From Vagococcus teuberi (lineage in GTDB: Bacteria > Bacillota > Bacilli > Lactobacillales > Vagococcaceae): a stretch of DNA of 64,000 nt. Of the stretch, positions 27,412 to 35,818 are shown in pieces. The stretch is taken from contig NZ_CP017267.1 of assembly GCF_001870205.1 (NCBI RefSeq), positions 670,501 to 734,500 of the forward strand, in the 5' to 3' direction. The number at the start of each line of letters is the position of its first letter. Position 1 is the stretch's first letter. A program made the translations under genes and the position numbers. The notes beneath the pieces were generated by a model that worked only from the letters and a program-made list of their open reading frames with translations, was not told where the DNA came from and ran no database searches.

Positions 27412-27534
27412 CCTGTATCTATTCTCCAGTCAATTGTTCTATACATATCGTATAATAATTAGTGAGTTTTTTCAATAAAATACTATTTACTACTCGTATT
27501 TTATTATATGATAATTTATTGTTGTATTCCATTA

Positions 27535-27563
27535 TTGACAAACGTTGATAAACTAAGTATTAT
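27535..27563 (+). promoter_or_regulatory. tRNA-Thr promoter
   Basis: Consensus TTGACA (27535-27540), 17 bases, TATTAT (27558-27563), about 20 bases before the mature tRNA. Confidence 0.8.
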
Positions 27564-27583
27564 ATAATTTGTATTTTAAATAT

Positions 27584-27656
27584 GCCGCCTTAGCTCAGTC
27601 GGTAGAGCACCACCATGGTAAGGTGGGGGTCGTCGGTTCAAGTCCGACAGGTGGCT
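27584..27656 (+). tRNA. tRNA-Thr (anticodon GGU)
   Basis: A 73-nt cloverleaf: acceptor GCCGCCU pairs with AGGUGGC, D arm GCUC/GAGC, anticodon stem CCACC/GGUGG with loop AUGGUAA, and T arm GUCGG/CCGAC with loop UUCAAGU. The anticodon GGU reads ACC/ACU. CCA is not encoded. It is a single-gene unit with its own promoter and a terminator at 27665. Confidence 0.97.
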
Positions 27657-27663
27657 TAAAATA

Positions 27664-27704
27664 AAAAAATGTAACTGGGAAGATTCCCAGTTACATTTTT
27701 TTAT
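27664..27704. terminator. Bidirectional terminator after tRNA-Thr
   Basis: AAAATGTAACTGGGAA pairs with TTCCCAGTTACATTTT across a three-base loop, flanked by A and T runs. Confidence 0.9.
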
Positions 27705-28039
27705 AGTTTTTTAACAAATTCAGATTTTAATTTCATTGGACCGAATCCATCAACTTTACAATCGATGTCATGATCGCCTTCAACTAAACGGATATTTTTA
27801 ACTTTAGTTCCTTGTTTGATTGGTTGACTGGCACCTTTTACTTTTAAGTCTTTGATGACTGTGACAGAATCACCATCAGCTAACGGGTTACCAAAAGCAT
27901 CTGTTTTGACCGTTTCGACGGTTTCTGAGTCTTGTGTTGACCACTCATGAGCACATTCTGGACAAATATACATTAGTCCATCTTCATAAGTGTATGATGA
28001 GTTACATTCTGGGCAATTTGGCAATGTTTCCACTGTCAT
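27701..28039 (-). CDS. PhnA/YjdM-family zinc-ribbon protein
   Basis: The 112-residue protein has an N-terminal zinc ribbon ([13 protein letters not shown] ... ICPECAHEW, four Cys) and a C-terminal PhnA domain (VKDLKVKG-type strand [19 protein letters not shown], then [24 protein letters not shown]). Such proteins were named for phosphonate use but do not hydrolyse phosphonoacetate in E. coli; the role remains unknown. It stands alone between two terminators. Confidence 0.93.
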   Translation of the reverse strand: MTVETLPNCPECNSSYTYEDGLMYICPECAHEWSTQDSETVETVKTDAFGNPLADGDSVTVIKDLKVKGASQPIKQGTKVKNIRLVEGDHDIDCKVDGFGPMKLKSEFVKKL

Positions 28040-28136
28040 ACCCTCCTTTCGACGATTTAGTTTATTGTATCTTATTTAGTATGAAAAATAAAGAGGAAGA
28101 AAACGTAAAAATATATCTATAATTTGTTTAAGGTAT

Positions 28137-28164
28137 TTGGAATTTCATAATAATCATGTATAAT
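28137..28164 (+). promoter_or_regulatory. mltG promoter
   Basis: TTGGAA (28137-28142), 16-base spacer, perfect TATAAT (28159-28164). Confidence 0.6.
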
Positions 28165-28199
28165 AGTAAGAGCAAATTTAAATAAAAGGAGGCCCTTTT

Positions 28200-29498
28200 T
28201 TGACTGATAGAAATGATGACCTTAATCGTGAACAAGAACATAAAACGGGTAAAGAGCTAAGAGGCTATGTGTTAGATTCGATGAAGTCGGATGACACTAT
28301 AAGCCAAGAAGAAGAGCAGTCTAAACATATACCTGATGAGCAAGAATTACAAAAAAGAAATAGAGATAGAACGCAAAATAGAAGGCAACAAACAAGTTAC
28401 AAAGGACGTAAGAAAGAAAATAATATGGTGAAAAAAATTGTGCTAATTATTGTTGCTGTATTGATTATGACATTGTCTATTGCTGGATTTTTTGCGTATC
28501 AGTACTTTACTTCTAGTTTGAAGCCATTAGATAGTAAAAATGAAAAATTAATTCAAGTTGAAATCCCGCAAGGAAGTAGTAGTAAACAAATTGGACAAAT
28601 CTTAGAAAAAAATAAAATTATCAAAAGTGGTTTAGTGTTTTCTTATTATGTAAAAATGAACAATAAAGCTGATTTTCAAGCTGGATATTATCAAATGTCA
28701 CCTAGTATGACACTTGAGGCAATTACAGATAGTTTACAAGAGGGTGGAACAGATGAACCAGTCTCATTAGCAGATGCTAAAATTACCATTCCTGAAGGGT
28801 ATTCCGTAGATCAGATTGCTGAATTATTTAGTAAAGAAACAAAACTATCTAAAGATGATTTCTTAGATGTAGTGAAGGATGAAGAATTCTTTAATGAATT
28901 AGTAACGAAATACCCAGACTTGCTTGAGAGTGCAAAAAATGCTAAGGATACACGGTACCGTTTAGAAGGCTATCTATATCCTGCCACTTATTACTACTAT
29001 AAAGATGTGCCAATTAAAGATATGATCACGCAAATGGTTGATAAGACAAATCAAGTGTTAGCACCTTATTATGATCAAATCAAAGCAAAAAAAATGACCG
29101 TACAAGAAGTCTTAACACTTGCTTCATTAGTAGAAAAAGAAGGAGTAACGCCTGAAGATCGACGTAAGATAGCTCAAGTATTCTTAAATCGACTAGCCAT
29201 TGATATGCCAATACAATCAGATATTTCAATTTTATATGCAATGGAGGAGCATAAAGTTCATCTATCAGAAAAAGATACACAAATTGACTCACCCTATAAT
29301 TTGTATATTAATAAAGGGACTGGACCGGGACCGTTTAATAATCCAAGCCAACAGGCAATTGAATCTGTATTAAATCCTGAAGAGACAGATGCATTATATT
29401 TCTTAGCCGATGTGTCGACGGGAAAAGTTTATTATGCAAAAACATATGATGAACATTTAGTGAATAAAAAAGAGTATATAGATGATAAAAACAATTGA
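28200..29498 (+). CDS. mltG: MltG endolytic murein transglycosylase
   Basis: MltG cleaves nascent glycan strands and is thought to end their elongation; it acts outside the membrane near the peripheral synthesis machinery. The 432-residue product has a long charged cytoplasmic N terminus (residues 1-75), one membrane segment (about 80-100, KKIVLIIVAVLIMTLSIAG), a LysM-like part (ITIPEGYSVDQIAELFS) and the YceG catalytic domain. The conserved Glu is in TLASLVEKEG. The segment DSPYNLYINKGTGPGPFNNPS is also conserved (split here as DSPYNLYINKG and PGPFNNPS). The start is TTG 28200, 8 bases after AAAGGAGG. Confidence 0.95.
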   Translation: MTDRNDDLNREQEHKTGKELRGYVLDSMKSDDTISQEEEQSKHIPDEQELQKRNRDRTQNRRQQTSYKGRKKENNMVKKIVLIIVAVLIMTLSIAGFFAYQYFTSSLKPLDSKNEKLIQVEIPQGSSSKQIGQILEKNKIIKSGLVFSYYVKMNNKADFQAGYYQMSPSMTLEAITDSLQEGGTDEPVSLADAKITIPEGYSVDQIAELFSKETKLSKDDFLDVVKDEEFFNELVTKYPDLLESAKNAKDTRYRLEGYLYPATYYYYKDVPIKDMITQMVDKTNQVLAPYYDQIKAKKMTVQEVLTLASLVEKEGVTPEDRRKIAQVFLNRLAIDMPIQSDISILYAMEEHKVHLSEKDTQIDSPYNLYINKGTGPGPFNNPSQQAIESVLNPEETDALYFLADVSTGKVYYAKTYDEHLVNKKEYIDDKNN

Positions 29499-29582
29499 TT
29501 TTAAATGATAAAAAATTTTCATAGAATAAAGAGTTTACATTTTTCAATCAACGTGGTATTGTGTTGTGTATATTAAATAGGA

Positions 29583-29612
29583 CAAGCTTTTCTGATGATT
29601 TCAGGAAAGCTA
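29583..29612. other. Hairpin between mltG and greA
   Basis: AGCTTTTCTGA can pair with TCAGGAAAGCT across a short loop, but only a weak T tract follows. It may be a poor terminator or an mRNA processing structure. Confidence 0.4.
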
Positions 29613-29666
29613 TTCCTTTATAAGAAATAAACTGATATAGATTAGTTAAGGAGAAGTGAGAGTACT

Positions 29667-30137
29667 ATGGAAAAAGTCTATCCTATGACTTTAGAAGGTA
29701 AACTAAAATTAGAAGAAGAATTAGAAATGCTAAAAACAGTTAAGCGTAAAGAAATTGTCGAACGCATAAAAATTGCTAGAAGTTTTGGGGATTTATCAGA
29801 AAACTCTGAGTATGAATCAGCAAAAGACGAGCAAGCATTTGTTGAGGGACGTATTACAACCTTAGAAAACATGATTCGTTTTGCTCAAATAATCGATAAT
29901 AATAGTGCAGATAAAGATACTGTTTCATTAGGTCGTACGGTGACATTTGTCGAACTACCAGATGGTGAAGAAGAAGAGTATACAATCGTAGGTAGTGCAG
30001 AAGCTGATCCATTTGAAGGGAAAATTTCAAATGATTCACCAATTGCTAAAGCATTGTTAGGTTGTAAACTAAATGATACTGTAACGATTGAAACACCTGG
30101 TGGTAGCATGAATGTAAAAATTAAAAAAATTTCTTAA
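29667..30137 (+). CDS. greA: Transcription elongation factor GreA
   Basis: GreA rescues backtracked RNA polymerase by stimulating transcript cleavage. The 156-residue protein has the N-terminal coiled coil (residues about 8-75) with the acidic tip motif [16 protein letters not shown], and the C-terminal domain with [30 protein letters not shown] precedes the ATG. It follows mltG, a common order in Lactobacillales, and ends in a terminator that starts at its stop codon. Confidence 0.97.
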   Translation: MEKVYPMTLEGKLKLEEELEMLKTVKRKEIVERIKIARSFGDLSENSEYESAKDEQAFVEGRITTLENMIRFAQIIDNNSADKDTVSLGRTVTFVELPDGEEEEYTIVGSAEADPFEGKISNDSPIAKALLGCKLNDTVTIETPGGSMNVKIKKIS

Positions 30138-30162
30138 GTTATGCAATTGCATAACTTTTTAT
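30136..30162 (+). terminator. greA terminator
   Basis: AAGTTATGC pairs with GCATAACTT across AATT, followed by T5ATTTT. The stem includes the end of the stop codon. Confidence 0.85.
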
Positions 30163-30271
30163 TTTGAGTATAGGTCTTAAGTCTTAGATAATTTTCAATC
30201 TTTTGAAGTTTTATGTATGTTAAAAGAAACGTTATAATAAATCAAATGAAATAAAAAGGAGCCGATTAGTT

Positions 30272-31003
30272 ATGCGCAGCTCATGGAGAGTATTTATTGT
30301 AATTGAGTTATTACTATTGTTGTGGGCTCTATATCAATTATTGGGTAATATCCCCGCTATTATATTTTTGACATTTTCCGTTGTAAACCTTTTTTATGTA
30401 TTAAATAAAAAATACAAAACATCATTTAATCAGTTTCAACTAGTTGCTTCCATCATCATCATGGTGTTAAGTTTACTTAATAGCCCGGCTGTATGGTTAA
30501 TGTTAATTTTAGCAGTTATTTATTTTGGTTTAGTGATGAGAGAGATTTCAGAAGTTCGTTTTTTTAATTTTGCTCCTTGGAATAAAAAACAAATTAAAAT
30601 GATTAAAACGACAGGTCGTAGTAAACGTGCTGGAAAACGATTTAAGCGTTCGTGGATTGGTAGTCAGCGTTTGGGTAGTGATACATATGAGTGGGATGAT
30701 ATTAATTTTTCTTTGATGATTGGTGATACGATTATTGACTTAGGTAATACATTATTACCAAAAGAAGATAATGTCGTGATTATTCGAAAAGTATTTGGCC
30801 GAACTCGTATTTTGGTGCCAACAGGAATTGGTATTTTATTAGAACATTCCAGTATGCGTGGGGCGGTTCATTTTGATCAAGAAGTGTATCATTTAAATAA
30901 TGAGTCGTTAAAACTTTATAGTGAAGATTATGATGATTCAACAAGAAGATTGAAAGTGATTACTAATACATTGTTCGGAGATCTTGAGGTGATTCGTGTA
31001 TGA
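30272..31003 (+). CDS. liaF: LiaF-type membrane protein, LiaSR antagonist
   Basis: LiaF keeps the LiaS kinase quiet in the absence of cell-envelope stress. The 243-residue product has an N-terminal region with three to four hydrophobic segments (residues about 5-95) and a C-terminal soluble domain of the LiaF family (WIGSQRLGSDTYEWDDIN, IGDTIIDLGNTLLP, VPTGIGILLEHSSMRG). Its stop overlaps the liaS start (ATGA), completing the liaF-liaS-liaR order known in Enterococcus and Bacillus. A TATAAT at 30233-30238 lies just upstream of its ribosome site. Confidence 0.93.
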   Translation: MRSSWRVFIVIELLLLLWALYQLLGNIPAIIFLTFSVVNLFYVLNKKYKTSFNQFQLVASIIIMVLSLLNSPAVWLMLILAVIYFGLVMREISEVRFFNFAPWNKKQIKMIKTTGRSKRAGKRFKRSWIGSQRLGSDTYEWDDINFSLMIGDTIIDLGNTLLPKEDNVVIIRKVFGRTRILVPTGIGILLEHSSMRGAVHFDQEVYHLNNESLKLYSEDYDDSTRRLKVITNTLFGDLEVIRV

Positions 31004-32076
31004 TGTCTAAAAAAAGCCGACCACTTATCTTTTTTTACACATTTTTTCTAACTTTTATTGTATTAATTTTGACACTATATACATACTTTTTCGCGAATAA
31101 CCAACGGAAATGGATGCTTGAGTTAATAACAACGCGTTTATTTAAAGTTCCAATTATTGTCTATATTATTGTAATAGCTATTGCTGTTAGTGGAATAGCA
31201 TTTTCTATTCTGTATCTAGTCAATCGATATACTTATGGGAAAATAGAAGAACAACTTCATTTTTTAAGCGTGGGTAACTACGAGCATACTATCTTTTCAA
31301 ATAAAGAAAAAAAATATCAAGAAGATGGTTTAGTTGATGAGTTAGAGCAAGATGTTCAAAATGTTCGTTCAAAAATGTTATCAATGTCTAAAGAACTACA
31401 AGAACTTAGTTCAATCCCTAAATACGTTGATGGAGAATCAAAAGAGGATATTATAAAGTCTGAGCGTCACCGCATTGCAAGAGAGTTGCATGATTCAGTA
31501 AGCCAACAGTTATTTGCCGCTACAATGATGTTATCTACTTTAAATGAGATGGTTGAGGAAATGGACGTGCCTGAAGTTATTGAGACACAGCTCCAAGTAG
31601 TGGCTTCTATTATTAATACGTCTCAGTCAGAAATGCGTGCGTTATTACTTCATTTACGTCCTATTAATTTGGAAGAAAAAACACTTCAACAAGGAATCGA
31701 AATGTTATTGAAAGAATTACAAACAAAGATTAATATAGAGTTAAAGTGGCAAATTGAAAATGTTACCCTTCCAAGTTCAATCGAAGATAATTTGTTTAGA
31801 ATCACACAGGAGTTACTGTCTAATACTTTACGACATGCTAAAGCCCATTTATTGGAAGTCTATCTTAAAAAAATCGATCAAACAGTTTTATTAAGATTAG
31901 TTGATGATGGTGTGGGGTTTGATGTAAAAGAAGAAAAGGTAGGTAGTTATGGATTGCAAAATATTCGGGAACGTGTTCAAGGAATGGGAGGAACTTGTCG
32001 TATTGTCAGTTTTAAAGGACAAGGTACCAGTATCGAAATAAAAGTGCCGATTCTAAAGGAGGAACATGATGATTAA
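31000..32076 (+). CDS. liaS: LiaS sensor histidine kinase
   Basis: LiaS senses envelope damage (for example cationic peptides or daptomycin in enterococci) and phosphorylates LiaR. The 358-residue protein has two membrane segments (residues about 8-28 and 47-70), a short linker, a HisKA_3 dimerisation helix with His164 in [15 protein letters not shown], and an ATPase domain with the N box ([16 protein letters not shown]) and G boxes ([24 protein letters not shown]). The extracytoplasmic loop is very short, typical of intramembrane-sensing kinases. It overlaps liaF and liaR, so all three are co-translated. Confidence 0.95.
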   Translation: MMSKKSRPLIFFYTFFLTFIVLILTLYTYFFANNQRKWMLELITTRLFKVPIIVYIIVIAIAVSGIAFSILYLVNRYTYGKIEEQLHFLSVGNYEHTIFSNKEKKYQEDGLVDELEQDVQNVRSKMLSMSKELQELSSIPKYVDGESKEDIIKSERHRIARELHDSVSQQLFAATMMLSTLNEMVEEMDVPEVIETQLQVVASIINTSQSEMRALLLHLRPINLEEKTLQQGIEMLLKELQTKINIELKWQIENVTLPSSIEDNLFRITQELLSNTLRHAKAHLLEVYLKKIDQTVLLRLVDDGVGFDVKEEKVGSYGLQNIRERVQGMGGTCRIVSFKGQGTSIEIKVPILKEEHDD

Positions 32077-32701
32077 AGTACTATTAGTAGATGATCATGA
32101 GATGGTACGTTTAGGTGTGTCATCTTATTTATCAATTCAATCGGATATTGAAGTAGTTGGTGAGGCTGAAAATGGATTGATGGGATATGAACAGGCACTA
32201 GAGAAAAGACCGGATGTTATTTTGATGGATCTGGTCATGGAGGTTATGGATGGTATTGAATCTACAAAAAAAATACTGTCTGAGTGGCCTGAAGCTAAAG
32301 TTATCATTGTAACGAGTTTTATAGATGATGAAAAAGTTTATCCAGCAATTGAAGCAGGAGCAGCAGGGTACTTATTAAAAACATCATCGGCTAAAGATAT
32401 CGCTAATGCCATACGCTCAGCATATAATGGAGAAAAAGTGTTAGAACCTGAAGTGACCAGTAAAATGATGGAGCGTTTATCTAAGCCTAAAGTACATGAT
32501 TTGCATGAAGATTTAACTAATCGTGAAAAAGAGATTTTGTTACTAATTTCTGAAGGAAAGAGTAATCAAGAAATAGCTGATGAATTATTTATCACGTTAA
32601 AAACTGTGAAAACCCATGTGTCAAATATTTTGTCTAAATTAGATGTAGATGACCGAACACAAGCAGCGATTTATGCGTTTAAGCATGGGATAGTAAAATA
32701 A
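32066..32701 (+). CDS. liaR: LiaR response regulator (NarL/FixJ family)
   Basis: LiaR activates envelope-stress genes when phosphorylated. The 211-residue protein has a receiver domain (acidic pocket [11 protein letters not shown], phosphoacceptor Asp55 in VILMDLVM, conserved Lys in YLLKTSSA) and a LuxR-type helix-turn-helix ([22 protein letters not shown], split by position near residues 150-170, then [13 protein letters not shown]). The ribosome site AAGGAGGAA lies in the liaS end. In enterococci liaR mutations cause daptomycin resistance; none can be judged here without a reference. Confidence 0.95.
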   Translation: MMIKVLLVDDHEMVRLGVSSYLSIQSDIEVVGEAENGLMGYEQALEKRPDVILMDLVMEVMDGIESTKKILSEWPEAKVIIVTSFIDDEKVYPAIEAGAAGYLLKTSSAKDIANAIRSAYNGEKVLEPEVTSKMMERLSKPKVHDLHEDLTNREKEILLLISEGKSNQEIADELFITLKTVKTHVSNILSKLDVDDRTQAAIYAFKHGIVK

Positions 32702-32730
32702 TTAATTAAACCTTTAAGGAGACAATTTAC

Positions 32731-33393
32731 ATGAGAAAGACATTTGCAGTTATTGGATTAGGACGTTTTGGCGGAAGTGTGTGTCGAGAGTTAGTTGAAT
32801 CAAACCAAGAGGTATTAGCAATTGATAATTGCGAGGACCGTGTGAATGAATACATGAACATAGCGACGCATACTGTTTTAGCTAATGCACAAGATGAAGC
32901 AACGTTACGTTCATTAGGATTAAGAAACTTCGATCATGTGATTGTCACAATTGGTGAAGATATCCAAGCGAGCATTTTAGTAACATTAATGGCAAAAGAA
33001 ATGGGTGTCCCACATATTACGGCTAAGGCACAAAATGAGTATCACGGTCGTGTATTGGAAAAAGTTGGGGCAGATTTAGTTGTCCATCCAGAACGTGATA
33101 TGGGGTATCGTTTGGGTCATAAATTAACTTCAAAAAACATGATTGATTTTATTGAACTATCAGAGGATTATTCTTTAGTTGAGATTCGGGTGAGTTATAA
33201 ACAATTTTTCAACAAAACAATTCAAGAAATTAACTTCAGAAAACATTATAATGTTACTATTGTGGCCATTAGACGTGGGAAAAACGATTTGATTGTGTCC
33301 CCTCCTGCTGAACAGGTAATTTTAGAAGGTGATGTTTTATTAGTTGTTGGTCATAATGATGATGTAGATTACCTAGATGCGAAAATGAAATAA
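32731..33393 (+). CDS. KtrA/KtrC-type potassium channel regulatory subunit
   Basis: A cytoplasmic RCK protein of 220 residues that gates a KtrB-type K+ channel. The N-terminal Rossmann domain shows VIGLGRFGGSVCREL, then the acidic ribose contact (LAIDNCEDR), and VTIGEDIQASILVTLMAKE. The C-terminal RCK_C domain (residues about 135-220) is the part that binds c-di-AMP in relatives. It follows liaR by 30 bases with its own AAGGAGA site. No ktrB channel gene is adjacent, so its partner is elsewhere, as for Bacillus KtrC. Confidence 0.88.
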   Translation: MRKTFAVIGLGRFGGSVCRELVESNQEVLAIDNCEDRVNEYMNIATHTVLANAQDEATLRSLGLRNFDHVIVTIGEDIQASILVTLMAKEMGVPHITAKAQNEYHGRVLEKVGADLVVHPERDMGYRLGHKLTSKNMIDFIELSEDYSLVEIRVSYKQFFNKTIQEINFRKHYNVTIVAIRRGKNDLIVSPPAEQVILEGDVLLVVGHNDDVDYLDAKMK

Positions 33394-33472
33394 CAAATGA
33401 GCATGAAATTAAAAGGATTTTAATGGTTGTGTTACAATAAGTTCGACATCCGAATAGTTGGAGGAAGATAAA

Positions 33473-33760
33473 ATGGAACTTATTGTAACAGATAGCGCCC
33501 ACAAGTGGTTTGTGGAAGAACTAGGACTAGAATCTGGTAATTTTGTCCGTATTTTTGGAAAGTATGGTGGTAGTACGAATGTTCACGTTGGTTTTTCAAC
33601 GGGTATTTCTCTTGTAGAACCTGAAGACGCTCGTACAACAACTGTTATTGACGGCATCACTTATTTTACAGAACAAGCAGATGATTGGTTTTTTACCGAT
33701 TATACATTAACTGTTGATATAGATGATAAATTAAATGAACCAAGCTTTACATATCAATAA
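33473..33760 (+). CDS. HesB/YneR-like protein lacking cysteines
   Basis: A 95-residue protein of the HesB-like (iron-sulfur biosynthesis related) family seen in Firmicutes as YneR. Family-like stretches are VTDSAHKWFVEELGLESG, VRIFGKYGG and FSTGISLVEPEDA. It contains no cysteine at all, so it cannot bind an Fe-S cluster in the way of A-type carriers; function is unknown. ATG 33473 is chosen because GGAGGA lies seven bases upstream. A terminator follows. Confidence 0.85.
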   Translation: MELIVTDSAHKWFVEELGLESGNFVRIFGKYGGSTNVHVGFSTGISLVEPEDARTTTVIDGITYFTEQADDWFFTDYTLTVDIDDKLNEPSFTYQ

Positions 33761-33796
33761 AAAACTGTAGAACGATTAATCGTTCTACAGTTTTTT
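33759..33796. terminator. Bidirectional terminator, HesB-like gene / DUF1189 gene
   Basis: AAAAACTGTAGAACGATT pairs with AATCGTTCTACAGTTTTT almost without loop; T and A runs flank it. Confidence 0.9.
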
Positions 33797-34592
33797 ATTT
33801 TTTAATTCGTTTAGGTAAAGCATTGAAATAAATCAATAAGGTTAGTGCAACACCAACTGATCCAAATGAAATACTAGGCCATACAAATTGTAAAATAGCC
33901 GTTAAAATACTAGGCAGTGTTGCAGAGTAAACGACGATTTTAAATACATCTTTGTACTTAAACCCAATTAATCTAAATTTAGTAAAGATATTGGCAAAGA
34001 AAGAAAGAATGACAATATCCATCAATAAATTAAAGAACACCATAAACCAAGTGACAAAGAACATGATACTAAACCACATTGAACGACTAGTATTGCTTGC
34101 AAAAAGTTGTTCAAGGACATTTTTACTTAAAATATTTGCTTGTGGCATTGAGTAAGGAATCGTCAATACATTATCTTCCATAATATCTGTTGTCGTTCCA
34201 ACTCGAGGTAAAATCATGATGATTTCTTTTTTTAGTAATCCGACAACAAGGACATTACTTGCTGCGTCAGTTTCAATCTCTTCTTTGGTTCTTTTATCAT
34301 TAGGGTCAAACGTAAAGATAAGTGAGTTTGTTTGATAGATAAACCCATCATTTTTTTTCTTTGTGACTAGCGTGTTATCCTCAATCGAAAATTCTGGAAG
34401 TTTCTGAATGATTTTTTTTCCATCATCTTGAATTGTTTTAGTAATTAATGTTGCTTGATAAATAACAGGTAACGAGAGTATGACAGCTAGTAATAACAAA
34501 TATAAAAAAATATGAAATCCTTTTTTATTTCTACCTTCTAATAGCAAAGTAGGTTGCTTAAAACTCGCTTTTATTAAGTCAAATGTTCGCAT
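33795..34592 (-). CDS. DUF1189 family membrane protein
   Basis: The 265-residue product has a first membrane segment near residues 28-48, a large loop outside the membrane (about 50-155, without hydrophobic stretches) and four more membrane segments in the C-terminal half. The opening LIKASFKQPTLLLEGRNKKGF, with a membrane segment after a basic stretch, is typical of DUF1189 proteins of Firmicutes; their role is not known. It is transcribed divergently from sodA. Confidence 0.8.
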   Translation of the reverse strand: MRTFDLIKASFKQPTLLLEGRNKKGFHIFLYLLLLAVILSLPVIYQATLITKTIQDDGKKIIQKLPEFSIEDNTLVTKKKNDGFIYQTNSLIFTFDPNDKRTKEEIETDAASNVLVVGLLKKEIIMILPRVGTTTDIMEDNVLTIPYSMPQANILSKNVLEQLFASNTSRSMWFSIMFFVTWFMVFFNLLMDIVILSFFANIFTKFRLIGFKYKDVFKIVVYSATLPSILTAILQFVWPSISFGSVGVALTLLIYFNALPKRIKK

Positions 34593-34692
34593 AATAACTC
34601 CTTTGTAGTATAAATTGAATTACTACTCATTGTAACGCTTTTAGCAAATGAATACAAGAAACGAGAAATTGAAGGTTTCTGGGTTTTATTTT

Positions 34693-34722
34693 TTGCTTTT
34701 TGTATTGTTTCAGTGGTATATT
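34693..34722 (+). promoter_or_regulatory. sodA promoter
   Basis: TTGCTT (34693-34698), 18 bases, extended -10 TGG-TATATT (34717-34722). No clear PerR or Fur box was seen next to it. Confidence 0.5.
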
Positions 34723-34766
34723 GAAATTGTTCATAATTATCAAAAAAATTAGGGGGCATTATTATT

Positions 34767-35378
34767 ATGACTTATACTTTACCAGATTTACCATATGCAT
34801 ACGATGCGTTGGAACCACATATTGATGAATTAACAATGAAATTACATCATGACAAACATCACAACACATATGTAACTAATTTAAATGCGGCAATTGAAAA
34901 GCATCCAGAATTAGGACAACAATCAATTGAAGAATTGATTACTAATTTAAATGACGTACCTGAAGATATCCGTATGGCTGTTAGAAACAATGGTGGCGGA
35001 CACGCAAATCATGCATTCTTCTGGGAAATTATGGGACCTAATGGTGGTGGCGAACCTACTGGCGCTATTAAAGGAGCAATTGAAAGTGCTTTTGGTAACT
35101 ACGATAATTTCAAAGATCAATTTTTAGCAGCGGCAACTGGTCGTTTTGGTTCAGGTTGGGCTTGGTTAGTTGATAATGATGGAAAATTAGAAATTATGTC
35201 AACTCCAAATCAAGATTCTCCATTAACAGAAGGAAAAACTCCTTTATTAGGTATTGATGTTTGGGAACATGCTTATTATAAAAAATATAGCAATGTTCGT
35301 CCTGACTACGTGAAAGCATTCTTTAATGTTATTAACTGGGATGAAGTAAACAACCGTTATAAAGCAGTTCAAAAATAA
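34767..35378 (+). CDS. sodA: Superoxide dismutase, Mn-type
   Basis: SodA converts superoxide to oxygen and hydrogen peroxide. The 203-residue protein starts [19 protein letters not shown]. Metal ligands are His27 ([12 protein letters not shown]), His82 ([11 protein letters not shown]), and Asp164 and His168 ([10 protein letters not shown]). The GGGHANH context and Gln149 (NQDSP) favour manganese over iron, as usual in Lactobacillales. TTAGGGGG precedes the ATG; a terminator follows directly, so the gene is monocistronic. Confidence 0.97.
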   Translation: MTYTLPDLPYAYDALEPHIDELTMKLHHDKHHNTYVTNLNAAIEKHPELGQQSIEELITNLNDVPEDIRMAVRNNGGGHANHAFFWEIMGPNGGGEPTGAIKGAIESAFGNYDNFKDQFLAAATGRFGSGWAWLVDNDGKLEIMSTPNQDSPLTEGKTPLLGIDVWEHAYYKKYSNVRPDYVKAFFNVINWDEVNNRYKAVQK

Positions 35379-35386
35379 GTTTTTTA

Positions 35387-35418
35387 AGGAGAGCGAGTGT
35401 GCTTTCCTTTTTTTTTAT
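35387..35418 (+). terminator. sodA terminator
   Basis: AAGGAGAGC pairs with GCTTTCCTT (one G-T pair), followed by nine T. Confidence 0.88.
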
Positions 35419-35505
35419 AAAAATTCTTATGCATACTTAAAAAGTTAAACATATGAGCGAAAAGAATATGGTATAATGAACCAAATAAAAGGGAGGGCAG
35501 TTAAT

Positions 35506-35793
35506 ATGCTAGAAATATCAAAAGAATCGATTTTAAGTGCACTAACAGTTGAAGCAAATAAAATTAAACACTTATTAACGAACCAAAGAAATCATCAATG
35601 CATAGCCCAATGTAAAGCCTTTGAAGAAGTTGTTGATACACAAATGTTTGGCTTTTCAAAACAAGTTGAATTTGCTCAATCCATTGGTTTGATTAATAGG
35701 CAAGAAGGCCTTGATATGATTATTGAGTTAGAGAAAGAGTTAAATAAAGTATATAACATGGTGTATCAGGAAGAAAAGGATGCTGGTAGTTAA
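35506..35793 (+). CDS. ylaN: YlaN family (DUF1507) protein
   Basis: A 95-residue helical cytoplasmic protein with the YlaN signature FEEVVDTQMFGFSKQVEFAQ and the tail IGLINRQEGLDMIIELEKEL. Bacillus and Staphylococcus YlaN have been linked to iron homeostasis through Fur. ATG 35506 is used because GGGAGGG lies nine bases upstream; an in-frame upstream ATG at 35476 has no ribosome site and would overlap the extended -10 promoter (TGG-TATAAT at 35473-35478). ylaN-ftsW-pycA is the same order as in Bacillus. Confidence 0.92.
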   Translation: MLEISKESILSALTVEANKIKHLLTNQRNHQCIAQCKAFEEVVDTQMFGFSKQVEFAQSIGLINRQEGLDMIIELEKELNKVYNMVYQEEKDAGS

Positions 35794-35818
35794 AATGGAT
35801 GTGGGGGTTATTTAATCG

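Noticed and set aside
31965-31978. LexA-like sequence in liaS (CGAACGTG..., near GTTC)
   Set aside because: It lies inside coding sequence far from any promoter and the half-site spacing does not fit GAAC-N4-GTTC.
34593-34766. PerR/Fur control of sodA
   Set aside because: No 7-1-7 box of acceptable quality was seen; only short AT-rich partial matches.
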